DNA of 64,000 bases from Hyphomicrobiales bacterium. Its GTDB lineage: Bacteria > Pseudomonadota > Alphaproteobacteria > Rhizobiales > Devosiaceae. Positions within the stretch are counted from its first letter, which is position 1. Each line of letters starts with the position of its first letter. Under the pieces are notes generated by a model that worked only from the letters and a program-made list of their open reading frames with translations, did not search any database and was not told where the DNA came from. This document shows positions 1 to 8,817 of this stretch, piece by piece. The stretch covers positions 27,507 through 91,506 of the forward strand of contig UCAU01000002.1 of the NCBI GenBank assembly GCA_900470445.1. Reading direction: 5' to 3'. Position numbers and translations under genes: made by a program.

Positions 1-1
1 T

Positions 2-2185
2 GGTCCCGGTGGTACGGACATCCCAGTTTCCGACATCTCGGGGACTGCCATCGGCAACGACGATACGACCGACCTGGGCCCGCTCACACGCACCACGGCG
101 CTCACCATCGTGAAATCGGCTGATGACTCCAATCTAAGCACGCCACCACAAGCCGGCGAGGAGATCACCTATACCTTTGTCGTGACCAACACCGGCAACC
201 AGACGCTGACCAATGTCGTCGTCGCCGATCCATTACCGGATCTCGTCCTGACATCCCCGAACACGATTCCGACCTTACTGCCCGGTACTGCCAACGCGGT
301 TACTATTTCGGCGACCTACGTACTTAAGCAGTCCGACATCCAGGCCGGCGAAGTTCGAAACCAGGCCACTGCTAGCTTTGAAAACCCGGACGGCCCGCAG
401 CCACCTGTGCTCTCCAATGAGATCGTGGTGCCCCTGGACCAGACGCCATCAATTGCGGTGGTGAAAACGGCCTCGTCCGCTCTGAGCGAACCGGCGGTCG
501 TGGGTGAGGTGATTACCTACACCTTTACGGTGACCAATACGGGCAATCTCACGCTCGATAATGTCGAAATCAGTGATCCTCTGCCTCGACTTACACCCAG
601 TTCCTTCGCTGTGGGCACGCTTTTGCCGGGCGAGAGCTCGGCCCCACTCACCGCCACCTATGCGATCGATGCGGCGGACGTAACGGCCGAGGAGGTTGTG
701 AATCAGGCCGTTGCCACGGGCACCTTTAACGATGGCTCCGGCCCGCAGCAGATTACGGATCTCTCCGGACCTACCAACGATACCGACCAGCCGATCACTG
801 TTCCTGTGGTCAAGGCAGAGCCCAGCCTTGCCATCGCCAAGACCGCAAGCTTTGCCAATGGAGGCGGCTATACGCGTGTCGGCGACGTCATCGATTACCA
901 GTTTGTCGTCACCAACACAGGCAACGTGCCGCTCACCAATGTCACGCCGCGCGAGCTTGCCTTGACGTTCAACGGCCAGCCGCCAGCAGGCGAACTCGAT
1001 CCAATCCAGCCGGGGCCAGTTCCGCTGGCCGTGGGCGAAGAGGCCACATTCAACACCCGCTATGTACTGACACAGGACGACATCAATAACGCCGCGGGCA
1101 TTGCCAATGGTGTCAGCAACACTGCCGATGCGACTGGCGTGTACACGTCTGCCCTGGTTGGCGTGCTGGCCGTCGAGGCGGAAGATGACACGGCCACCTT
1201 GATGGTGCCCGCGCAGGAGCCCGCCGACATCACCATCGCCAAGCGGGCGCTGGTTTCCACCATCCGGCGTGGTGAGACTGCGTCTTTCGTCATCACTGTG
1301 ACCAACAGTTCGCTGGCCGATGTCGGGCTTGTAACGATCGCCGATCGGGTTCCCGCGGGCTTTGTCTTCGTCGAAGGGACTGCGACTGTGAATGCGGCTC
1401 CGGTCACCCCTACGGTTGCCGGGCCAGTCGTCACCTTCTCCGACGTGCCGTTGGGGCCCAATAGCAGCGTCGAAATCGGCCTTGTGCTACGCGCTCTACC
1501 GACGACCCCGCCCGGAAACTACCGGAACACGGCCTATGGAACCGACGCCTTTGGGACGCCATTGGCGCCCCCCGCACATGCCGATATCCGCATCGATCCC
1601 GAGGCGATCTTCGATTGCAGCGAGGTGATCGGCAAGGTCTTCAGCGATCTTGATCGCGATGGCTACCAGGACGAAGGCGAACCGGGCATTGCTGGCGCAA
1701 GGCTGGCGACCGTCCGCGGCACTTTGATCACCACGGACGCTTTCGGACGCTTCTCGGTGCCGTGCGCCGACCTGCCAGACGGCAATATCGGCTCGAACTT
1801 CGTGCTGAAATTGGACGAGCGCACGTTGCCCGCCGGCTTCTCGATGACTACGGACAATCCGGCCATGGTCCGACTCACCGCGGGCAAGATGACCGAAATG
1901 AACTTTGGCGCCTCGATCGGTCGCGAAATCCGCCTCACCCTCGACAACTCCGCTTTCGTCGGTGGCTCTGAGGTTCCGACGGCAGCGCTCGATGACGGCA
2001 TCAGGCAACTGATGACGCTCCTAACCGATCACACGACGACGCTCTACATCGCCTATGGCGGCGAGGCGGGGGATGATCTCGGTCGCCAGCGCGTCGAGCA
2101 TGTCATCGCTTTGATACGCCAGCAGTGGCGGCAAGCGGGCGAGCCGTATCGGCTCGTCATCAACACCGATCCGATGGAGCGTTGA
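2..2185 (+). CDS. DUF11-repeat surface adhesin, 5' end outside window
   Basis: The reading frame is open from base 2, so the true start lies upstream of the window. The visible protein contains at least four tandem DUF11-type beta-sandwich repeats, each with a V-T-N-T-G-N-like core (for example TYTFVVTNTGN and TYTFTVTNTGN) followed by a DPLP turn. An SdrD B-like domain follows at about bases 1620-1910 (GKVFSDLDRDGYQDEGEPG). The last 80 residues are a short basic segment that I do not recognise. DUF11 arrays are typical of very long secreted or cell-surface proteins. The next gene starts 3 bases after this stop and encodes an outer-membrane barrel, so the two are probably co-transcribed and may act together at the cell surface. 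The attachment partner is unknown. Confidence 0.85.
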   Translation, partial: GPGGTDIPVSDISGTAIGNDDTTDLGPLTRTTALTIVKSADDSNLSTPPQAGEEITYTFVVTNTGNQTLTNVVVADPLPDLVLTSPNTIPTLLPGTANAVTISATYVLKQSDIQAGEVRNQATASFENPDGPQPPVLSNEIVVPLDQTPSIAVVKTASSALSEPAVVGEVITYTFTVTNTGNLTLDNVEISDPLPRLTPSSFAVGTLLPGESSAPLTATYAIDAADVTAEEVVNQAVATGTFNDGSGPQQITDLSGPTNDTDQPITVPVVKAEPSLAIAKTASFANGGGYTRVGDVIDYQFVVTNTGNVPLTNVTPRELALTFNGQPPAGELDPIQPGPVPLAVGEEATFNTRYVLTQDDINNAAGIANGVSNTADATGVYTSALVGVLAVEAEDDTATLMVPAQEPADITIAKRALVSTIRRGETASFVITVTNSSLADVGLVTIADRVPAGFVFVEGTATVNAAPVTPTVAGPVVTFSDVPLGPNSSVEIGLVLRALPTTPPGNYRNTAYGTDAFGTPLAPPAHADIRIDPEAIFDCSEVIGKVFSDLDRDGYQDEGEPGIAGARLATVRGTLITTDAFGRFSVPCADLPDGNIGSNFVLKLDERTLPAGFSMTTDNPAMVRLTAGKMTEMNFGASIGREIRLTLDNSAFVGGSEVPTAALDDGIRQLMTLLTDHTTTLYIAYGGEAGDDLGRQRVEHVIALIRQQWRQAGEPYRLVINTDPMER

Positions 2186-2188
2186 GCC

Positions 2189-5100
2189 ATGAATTTCACA
2201 ACTCTTCGCGCCGCAATGATGACTGCCTGCTCGGCTCTGGCCATTGGGCTGGCAACGCCCGCCTTCGCGCAAATGGGCTTTTCCATCGCCGTCGACGGCA
2301 TGCACGTTTCCGGTGATCCAATCGCGCCCGACCACAAGCGCCAGACCGATACGGCATTGGCCCGCACCGACATCCAGGTCACGTTCGATGGCCTGGATGC
2401 GGCGCCGAGCTTGAATGTGCTGCCTGCGGACCGACGCTCGGTCTATCGGGCTGGTGAGCCGGTGAGGTTCGTGATCGATACCAACTACGCGGCATGGATC
2501 GAGCGCGCTGAGGTTCGTCTCTATGACGCCAGCAGCGATGATCTGCTGGCGGTCCTGCCGGGGCAGCCCGGCAAAGAGCTCTTGTGGTCGATGCCCGCTA
2601 ATACGGGTGCGGAGTTCTATTATGTGGCTCGCGTCTATGATCGCGACGGTCGCTTTGACGAAACACTCGCGCTGCCGTTGACGCGCAGCGAACTCAGTGC
2701 CCCGTCAACCAAAGACCTACCGGTTTGGGGCGATGACCGCACCGCCTTACGCAACATCTCGGTGTACGGCGGCACGGTTACGGTGCATGGCACGAACCTG
2801 CCGGCCGGCGGGAGCGTGCGCTTTCTGGGCGAGAGTGTGCCCGTGGATGCCAGCGGGGCCTTCGTGGCCAAGCGCATTCTTCCCTCTGGCGACCACACTA
2901 TCGAGATCGCCGTCGATGACCCGGATGGGGATGTCGTCGTCTTCAATCGCGACATCAATATTCCTTCCGAGGAGTGGTTTTATGTCGGCATGGCAGACCT
3001 GACGGTCGGCAAGCGATGGGGCGACGGCAGGATCATTGCGGCCAATCCCGAGGAATTCGACGGCATCTATGCAAAAGGTCGCGCCGCTTTTTATCTCAAG
3101 GGCAAGATCAAAGGCGAATATCTGCTGACGGCCTCGGGCGACACAGGGGAGGGGCCGCTCAATGAAATGTTCAGTGGCATGCTTTCCACCGATCCACAGG
3201 CCCTGCTGCGGCGCATCGACCCTGACGAATACTACCCCGTCTACGGCGACGATTCCGTGCTGGTCGACGATGCCCCTACTCGGGGCAAGCTCTATGTCCG
3301 GCTCGAGCGCGGTCCCAGCAACGTCATGTGGGGCAATTTCCGCACTGTGGTGGGCGATAGCGAGCTACTGCGCCGCGAGCGCGTGCTGTATGGGGCTTCT
3401 GCTCGGCTTGAATCGGATGCCGTAACAGCCCAAGGCGCCCCAATTTACGAAGCCAATGTCTACGCGGCCCAACCTGGAACCCTTCCGGCACGTGATGTGC
3501 TACGTGGCACTGGCGGCTCGGCCTATGTGTTGCGCCGGCAGGACATCGTTGCCGGATCTGAAACGATCACCATCGAGCGGCGCAACGCCATCACAGGCCT
3601 CGTTGTTTCGACCACGACACTACGCGCAGGTGTCGATTACACGATCAACTATATGCAGGGTGTCATCATCCTTGCTCGACCGCTCAGTTCCACCCAGCGC
3701 TCCGAGGGGGCGGTGCAGTCCTCCAGCGACGATGTCGTGAATCTGGTAGTGCAATACGAATTCAGCCCACCGAATGCGGACCTGGACGAGTTTGCCTTTG
3801 GTGGCAGCGGCACGATCCGGCTGAACGATGCTGTCACAGTGGGCGCCGTCGGTATGACCGAGACGATGGAGGACGAAAGCGACTTGCGCGTCTATGGCGC
3901 TAATATTCGCGTTGCCCCCACCGAGGACACCTTCATCGAGGCCGAGATTTTGCGCAGCGAGGGCAGGGCGCTGTCGAGCTGGGTCTCCACTGATGGCGGG
4001 CTCACCTACGTGCAGCAGGCCGCTGTGGCGGCCGATTCAGACGCCTATGCCTATCGGCTTCATGGCCAGGCCGATATTGATGACTTCTTCGAAGGCACTT
4101 TCGACGCGATTGCAGGCTTTACACTCGAAGGCCGGGAGGCGGGGTTCTCGACGGGCGAACTACAGACGCAGCACAACACCTTAATCTTCAACGGCTTTAT
4201 CGACGCCCAGATCAACGACCATCTGGCGCTGGCGCTCGATTATGATCGCATCAGCAACGAAACGGGGGCTCGCCGCGACGAGCTAGGGGCCGAGCTGAGC
4301 TACACGCTCAACGATGACTGGACTGTCAGCGTGGGCGTGCTGCATCGGGACGAGACCCGCCCGGGCGGGCTTGCCAAGGACAATGGCAGCCGCACCGACG
4401 TTGGCGCGCGCGTGACCTATAGTCCGACCGATGATCTTTCCGTTTTCGCCTTCGGCCAGGCGACGCTGGCGCACACGGCCGGCTATGGTCGCAACGATCG
4501 GCTGGGCGTTGGTGCAGATCTCAAGCTCGGCGTCGATTGGGCCCTGTTCGGGGAAGTATCGACTGGCTCTACGGGGCCGCAGGCGCTTGCGGGGATCAGC
4601 CATGAATCTGAGCCCGGAAGGCGCACCTATCTCGGCGTGCGCGTCAGCCCCGAGGCCCAGGAGGATCTGTTTTCCGACCACCAGGCTAAGAGCGGGCTCG
4701 TCCTCGGGTCCGAGCAGCGGATCAACGACGCCCTTACGGTGCACGCCGAAAACAATTACGGCTTGTTCTCCGAAGCGGGATCAACCACTGCCCTTTACGG
4801 CGTGAAGTTCACGCCCGACAAGTTCTGGACCGGTTCGGGCACCTACGAGACCGGCCGTATCCGGGATGACGACGCCTCAGACTTCGAGCGGCATGCGGTC
4901 TCTGTGGGCCTTGGCTACAAGGACGAGGGGATCGAGTGGAGCGGCCGAGGCGAGTTGCGGGTGGAAGACTCGGCCGATGGCACGCGGGATCGCACCACCG
5001 CACTGCTGCAGTCTGGGCTTTCGGTCAAGACTGCCGACGACTGGCGCATCCTTGCCGGCATCGACGGCCTGTTCAGCCGCTCCGACCAGAGTACCATACT

Positions 5101-5629
5101 TGATGGGGACTATGTCGAAGCCAGCGTTGGAGCTGCCTATCGCCCAGTAGACAATGACCGGCTGAACGCGCTTTTCCGCTACACGTACCTCTATGATTTG
5201 CCGGGGCCTGATCAGGTGTCACGAGGCGGTTCGGTATTGGGCCCGGCACAGCGCAGCCACATCCTGAGCGTCGATGCCAACTACGACCTCACGCAGTTCC
5301 TGACAGTCGGCGCGAAATATGGCGTGCGTATCGGGGAGACATCGGAAACGCGTAAGAGCAACGACTTTATCGCCTCGACCGTGCATCTTGGTGTGCTGCG
5401 TGCCGATCTCAGTGTACTCGAAGACTGGGGTTTGCTGCTGGAGGGGCGCATGCTTTACAATACGCAGACTAGCATCTCCGATTTTGGCGTTCTTGCGGCT
5501 GTGTCCTACGACATCACCAAGGAGCTCCGAACGACCGTCGGCTACAATTTCGGCCAATTCTCTGATGACCTAAGTGATCTGACCTATGATGATCATGGCG
5601 TCTTTTTCAACATGGCCGCCAAGTTTTGA
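2189..5629 (+). CDS. Large outer-membrane beta-barrel protein (1146 aa)
   Basis: A signal peptide is visible at residues 1-28 (hydrophobic core then TPAFAQ). An N-terminal Ig-like or filamin-like region follows, then a conserved section at about residues 330-420 containing DPDEYYPVYGD and an RGPSNVMWGNF-like segment. The C-terminal 550 residues show alternating hydrophobic beta-strand patterns and the chain ends in phenylalanine (NMAAKF), as expected for an outer-membrane barrel. The start sits 3 bases after the adhesin stop, with a purine-rich ribosome-binding stretch (ATGGAGCG) upstream. I recognise the general architecture as the partner often encoded beside DUF11 adhesins, but I cannot name a transported or displayed substrate. 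A role in exporting or anchoring the neighbouring adhesin is an inference. Confidence 0.8.
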   Translation: MNFTTLRAAMMTACSALAIGLATPAFAQMGFSIAVDGMHVSGDPIAPDHKRQTDTALARTDIQVTFDGLDAAPSLNVLPADRRSVYRAGEPVRFVIDTNYAAWIERAEVRLYDASSDDLLAVLPGQPGKELLWSMPANTGAEFYYVARVYDRDGRFDETLALPLTRSELSAPSTKDLPVWGDDRTALRNISVYGGTVTVHGTNLPAGGSVRFLGESVPVDASGAFVAKRILPSGDHTIEIAVDDPDGDVVVFNRDINIPSEEWFYVGMADLTVGKRWGDGRIIAANPEEFDGIYAKGRAAFYLKGKIKGEYLLTASGDTGEGPLNEMFSGMLSTDPQALLRRIDPDEYYPVYGDDSVLVDDAPTRGKLYVRLERGPSNVMWGNFRTVVGDSELLRRERVLYGASARLESDAVTAQGAPIYEANVYAAQPGTLPARDVLRGTGGSAYVLRRQDIVAGSETITIERRNAITGLVVSTTTLRAGVDYTINYMQGVIILARPLSSTQRSEGAVQSSSDDVVNLVVQYEFSPPNADLDEFAFGGSGTIRLNDAVTVGAVGMTETMEDESDLRVYGANIRVAPTEDTFIEAEILRSEGRALSSWVSTDGGLTYVQQAAVAADSDAYAYRLHGQADIDDFFEGTFDAIAGFTLEGREAGFSTGELQTQHNTLIFNGFIDAQINDHLALALDYDRISNETGARRDELGAELSYTLNDDWTVSVGVLHRDETRPGGLAKDNGSRTDVGARVTYSPTDDLSVFAFGQATLAHTAGYGRNDRLGVGADLKLGVDWALFGEVSTGSTGPQALAGISHESEPGRRTYLGVRVSPEAQEDLFSDHQAKSGLVLGSEQRINDALTVHAENNYGLFSEAGSTTALYGVKFTPDKFWTGSGTYETGRIRDDDASDFERHAVSVGLGYKDEGIEWSGRGELRVEDSADGTRDRTTALLQSGLSVKTADDWRILAGIDGLFSRSDQSTILDGDYVEASVGAAYRPVDNDRLNALFRYTYLYDLPGPDQVSRGGSVLGPAQRSHILSVDANYDLTQFLTVGAKYGVRIGETSETRKSNDFIASTVHLGVLRADLSVLEDWGLLLEGRMLYNTQTSISDFGVLAAVSYDITKELRTTVGYNFGQFSDDLSDLTYDDHGVFFNMAAKF

Positions 5630-5855
5630 GCTGACGAGGCGCCAAGCGGCCGTTGAGACGCGCCCCACCGCGATTTCTCCCGGTGGAGAGTGGCAACATT
5701 GCGAATAGAACGACGGCGTGGCGTATTTCCCCCGACGTCACAAGGACGTTGGTGGTTTCCGCGACCGGCGATGCCGGAAAGCGCTTTAGTGGGGGCCGCG
5801 GCCATGTTCCGCAGGTCTTACCGACATTAGAATCGCCTGCTCAAAGGAGTTATGC

Positions 5856-6593
5856 ATGCGGATGCCGAGTTGGATCGTGGTCACGGCGACATTGGGTCTT
5901 ATGTGTGCGCCCGCTCTTGCCCAGGCATTGCCGCTGCCCGGCGAGCCCGAAATTCCCGAGGACTACGCCACTCTCCTCTGCCAAGATGTTGCGGGCGGCC
6001 AGGACGTCCTAGCCAATTATCTGGCTCCGGGCGAGCACTCCATCGATACGACCATTTTTCTCGAGGGGCTCAAGTTAAACGACTGCTTCTATAAGCAGGA
6101 TCGGGTTGGTCCGATTGAGATCGAGAGCGTGATCGAGCGCCGTGTAGCGCAGCCCGGTCAAACTTATATCCTTTATCGCGGCACGATGGCGAACGGCACA
6201 GACGTCGTCGGTATCCTGCATGAGGAAGGATACGATGCCTATCCGCGCACTGAATTCCAGCAATTCCTGGCCGAAAGTACGCGGGACGGCGTCGTTTCGG
6301 TGAGCGAAGGCGAGCGTGGCGCTTATATTTGCGCCTCGACCGAAGCGTCGATGGCTGTGTTGGACTCCATTGGCCAGTCCGATGTCCCCGATGAGCAATT
6401 TGCTGCTCTGGATCGGGCGCTCGATACCTATGGCTGCGTGGCAGCCATAGGCGAATTCCGGATCACCGAACGACATGGCGATGCCTATATTGCTGGCGGT
6501 TACGAGGCTGATGAAATCTGGACCGCCCTGACGGCAATCGACCAGAGCGGGAAAACGGTGAGCCTCCTCTATGACGCCAGCCCGTTCCGCTAA
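5856..6593 (+). CDS. Exported protein of unknown function (245 aa)
   Basis: The start is supported by AAGGAG seven bases upstream. Residues 1-23 form a signal peptide (basic start, hydrophobic core, APALAQA cleavage region). The mature part is acidic, has a few cysteines (CQD, NDCFY, AYICAST, YGCVA) that could pair in the periplasm, and shows no family motif I recognise. It stands alone: 226 bases separate it from the barrel gene and a strong hairpin follows. Function unknown. Confidence 0.75.
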   Translation: MRMPSWIVVTATLGLMCAPALAQALPLPGEPEIPEDYATLLCQDVAGGQDVLANYLAPGEHSIDTTIFLEGLKLNDCFYKQDRVGPIEIESVIERRVAQPGQTYILYRGTMANGTDVVGILHEEGYDAYPRTEFQQFLAESTRDGVVSVSEGERGAYICASTEASMAVLDSIGQSDVPDEQFAALDRALDTYGCVAAIGEFRITERHGDAYIAGGYEADEIWTALTAIDQSGKTVSLLYDASPFR

Positions 6594-6619
6594 CGTCCGA
6601 TTGCGTTAACCAGCGCGCC

Positions 6620-6642
6620 AGGCGGTGTCATGGACACCGCCT
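6620..6642. terminator. Strong hairpin, possible bidirectional terminator
   Basis: A perfect 10-bp stem (AGGCGGTGTC paired with GACACCGCCT) closes a 3-base loop. It lies between the convergent ends of the 5856 and 6693 genes. No T-run follows on either strand, so factor-independent termination is likely but not certain. Confidence 0.5.
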
Positions 6643-6692
6643 ACAAATACGAGCCTTCCTTGGTCATTCGCACACCCAAACGACAACGTGGC

Positions 6693-7151
6693 TCAGCCAG
6701 CCGCCCTTGAGTTCATCACCTGACCGGTAAATTCGCACGCAGCGCCGTGATAGGCGAGGCAGCCACGTTGTTCTTCGAGATTGAGGAAGCCGTCCTCGTC
6801 GAAGACCAGCTTGACCTCACAATATTGCTCGCTGGTCATCGGGCTGTCCGAGGCCGGCTTGTAATCCTCGTTTTCGATTAAGAGATTGCCACCAGTGGGC
6901 CCCAGGATCATCTCACCCTCGATACCACCGGCGCAACCTGGAAAGTCATTCTCCGTGGGTACGACAGTGTCGATCTTGACCGCAAAGACGCCGTCCTGCC
7001 GATGTGTCAGTTCCACCGTGAGTTCTCCGCCTTCGCCGCTGCCGAAATAGGTGCCCTCCTGCTCTTCGGGCGTAAACCCCATGGGCTCTTGCGCGTGGGC
7101 TGTCGCGGTGAGCAGAACGCTGGTGATAAGGGCTGCAAGCAGACGAGACAT
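6693..7151 (-). CDS. Small exported protein of unknown function (152 aa)
   Basis: The start at 7151 is chosen because the protein then begins with a good signal peptide (MSRLLAALITSVLLTATAHAQ). An upstream ATG at 7190 would put 13 hydrophilic residues before it. The mature part is acidic and contains paired cysteines (FPGCAG, QYCEVKL, RGCLAYHGAACEF), suggesting a disulfide-bonded periplasmic or secreted protein of mixed beta structure. I do not recognise the family. It converges on the 5856 gene. Confidence 0.7.
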   Translation of the reverse strand: MSRLLAALITSVLLTATAHAQEPMGFTPEEQEGTYFGSGEGGELTVELTHRQDGVFAVKIDTVVPTENDFPGCAGGIEGEMILGPTGGNLLIENEDYKPASDSPMTSEQYCEVKLVFDEDGFLNLEEQRGCLAYHGAACEFTGQVMNSRAAG

Positions 7152-7401
7152 AATCAACCTGATTTTAAGAGGGGAAATCGCGCGTTCCAAACTGCCGTGA
7201 CAATGTCCTTGTAATCGTGGCTAAAATCGGCCGCCAGCGGCATTTGCTTCGGTATTTTGGGAGGCCCAGAACGTGTGCGATTAGGACCCGATCACTGCGT
7301 CAGTCTACGCGGCCTCACCTGCTGGGTCGGGAACCAAACGCGATCGGAGAATGGCTTGGGTGCTCGGCTAACGCGGCGATGGACGGTGCCTCCGGGGCTT
7401 A

Positions 7402-7974
7402 TTACGATCCGCCGGTTTTGTCATTGATGAATGACAATGCGATGCGATCGACGATAGGGCTGAACTCAGATTTCCTCGCAGCATCGTAGAAAATGTCGAT
7501 GCACCAGTTCTCGGCCTCATCGCGCCGGCAGGCGGCGTAGAATATCTGGTTGTCAGCAAACCCCGATATAACGCCAAGATGGTCCTTATCGACTTCGTAG
7601 GTGATCTCTCTTGCCTGGGCTGCGACTGTCTCGGTCAGGTAGACGTAGGGCCGGGCATCGCTTTCAGTGCGGTATTGTCGAAGCGTTATTGGGTGATCTG
7701 GTACGTAAACAGATCCAAAATCCTTGTCACCCCATATGAGCGCACTAATTGGTCCGTCGATAAAGAATTGTGGAACCTCGATTGTGCTTCCACCGCTTTG
7801 GGTCGTGGTCCACTCATCTGCGGTTGCAGACGAAACGCTACAAGCTACCACAGCGGTCGCCACGACAAGGATCGCAATAAGCCCCGAGTGAAAGAAGTCT
7901 GACCGCACGTGATGCGGAAACCTCAATCCAAGACGGGTTCCGAAATCTGTGCCGTCTCTATTGCACGTGGGCAT
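7402..7974 (-). CDS. Exported protein of unknown function (190 aa)
   Basis: A hydrophobic segment at about residues 32-46 (LIAILVVATAVVACS) followed by SSATADEW suggests a signal peptide or N-terminal anchor. The roughly 30 residues before it are unusually long, so the real start may be an internal codon. The mature part contains two cysteines (AACRRDE, NWCIDIF) and ends in DKTGGS. It has the look of small rhizobial periplasmic proteins, but I cannot place it in a family. It lies on the same strand as the 6693 gene and 250 bases upstream of it, so it may be transcribed separately. Confidence 0.65.
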   Translation of the reverse strand: MPTCNRDGTDFGTRLGLRFPHHVRSDFFHSGLIAILVVATAVVACSVSSATADEWTTTQSGGSTIEVPQFFIDGPISALIWGDKDFGSVYVPDHPITLRQYRTESDARPYVYLTETVAAQAREITYEVDKDHLGVISGFADNQIFYAACRRDEAENWCIDIFYDAARKSEFSPIVDRIALSFINDKTGGS

Positions 7975-8167
7975 AATTATTCTCCGATCTAAACCACCTC
8001 CAAAGAAACCAGACTTCTGAATAAATCGCTATGGCGGATGCATCAGGGCTTCCGATCTGTGGGGCGCCACAGCGATCGGATGTAGGGATCTGCCCAGAAT
8101 GGAAAGATCAAGACGGGGACGTCATCCGCTATTGGAGCTCTGGACTTTGCGCGTAACAAAGCGAGGT

Positions 8168-8198
8168 GCGCGGCTCGATCAATTGATCGAAGCCGCGC
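8168..8198 (-). terminator. Hairpin downstream of the YciE-type gene
   Basis: An 8-bp GC stem (GCGCGGCT with AGCCGCGC) encloses a second self-complementary block centred on GATCAATTGATC. It begins 15 bases after the stop codon of the minus-strand gene that ends at 8213. No clear T-run follows. Confidence 0.45.
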
Positions 8199-8212
8199 TA
8201 CTATGGGAGGGA

Positions 8213-8701
8213 TTAAGCGGCCTTGACGTTGGCTTCTGCCTCGCCAACCTTTGATAGCTTTTGGTCTGTGGCGATTTCTTCCTTCAAGGTCGCCTCAAAC
8301 AGCGCGGCAGCGTCGGTTAGCCCCAGTTGGTTCGCCCATGTCTTCAACGTACCGTAGCGGGCGATTTCATAGTGTTCGACCGCCTGAGCGGCAGCTATCA
8401 GGCCTGCATCAAGCGCGCCGGTGCCCTTATATTCATCGATGATGGACTTACCTTCTTCAATAATCCCTAGGATCGCGTCGCAGCTTTTGCCGCGGGCGGG
8501 CTTTCCGATGAGCTCGAAAACCTGTTCCAAACGCTCGACATGCACCTCGGTTTCCTCCAGATGCTGTTCAAACCCGGCTTTCAGCGTAGGTGATACCGCA
8601 GCCTTCGCCATCTTTGGCAGCGTCTTCACGATCTGCTTTTCGGCAAAATAGATGTCCTTGAGGGTGTCAAGAAAAAGATCGTTCAGAGTTTTTTCGGCCA
8701 T
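8213..8701 (-). CDS. YciE/YciF ferritin-like protein (DUF892)
   Basis: The 162-residue product starts MAEKTLNDLFLDTLKDIYFAEKQ, the classic N-terminus of the DUF892 (YciE/YciF) family, and is predicted to be a four-helix ferritin-like bundle. Acidic and histidine residues sit at the expected metal-ligand spacing (AEKQ, EQHLEETEVH, QAVEHYEIARYG). Start 8701 is preferred to 8719 because AGGAG lies nine bases upstream of it. Family members are linked to osmotic and oxidative stress and are often under the alphaproteobacterial general stress response. The promoter just upstream fits that. Confidence 0.92.
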   Translation of the reverse strand: MAEKTLNDLFLDTLKDIYFAEKQIVKTLPKMAKAAVSPTLKAGFEQHLEETEVHVERLEQVFELIGKPARGKSCDAILGIIEEGKSIIDEYKGTGALDAGLIAAAQAVEHYEIARYGTLKTWANQLGLTDAAALFEATLKEEIATDQKLSKVGEAEANVKAA

Positions 8702-8738
8702 ATTTGTAAGCTCCTGCATTGTGAAAGACCCAGCTCAC

Positions 8739-8763
8739 AACGCCGGCACGCCTACTCTGTTCC
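8739..8763 (-). promoter_or_regulatory. EcfG-type general stress promoter
   Basis: On the minus strand GGAAC and CGTT are separated by exactly 16 bases, matching the EcfG (extracytoplasmic sigma factor) consensus GGAAC-N16/17-CGTT. The -10 box ends 37 bases before the DUF892 start codon at 8701. Consensus match and spacing are seen directly; use by EcfG is inferred. Confidence 0.7.
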
Positions 8764-8817
8764 GCTGCATGGCAGAGGGGGCAGCGGAACAAACGAAGGA
8801 CGTCTTGAACAATTTAT

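Noticed and set aside
1060..1461. Minus-strand frames opposite the DUF11 adhesin (1060-1461, 1496-2008, 1663-2001)
   Set aside because: They mirror the codon structure of a clear plus-strand gene, carry no family motif and have no ribosome-binding site.
4283..4744. Minus-strand frame opposite the barrel gene
   Set aside because: GC-rich shadow of the real gene; no motif.
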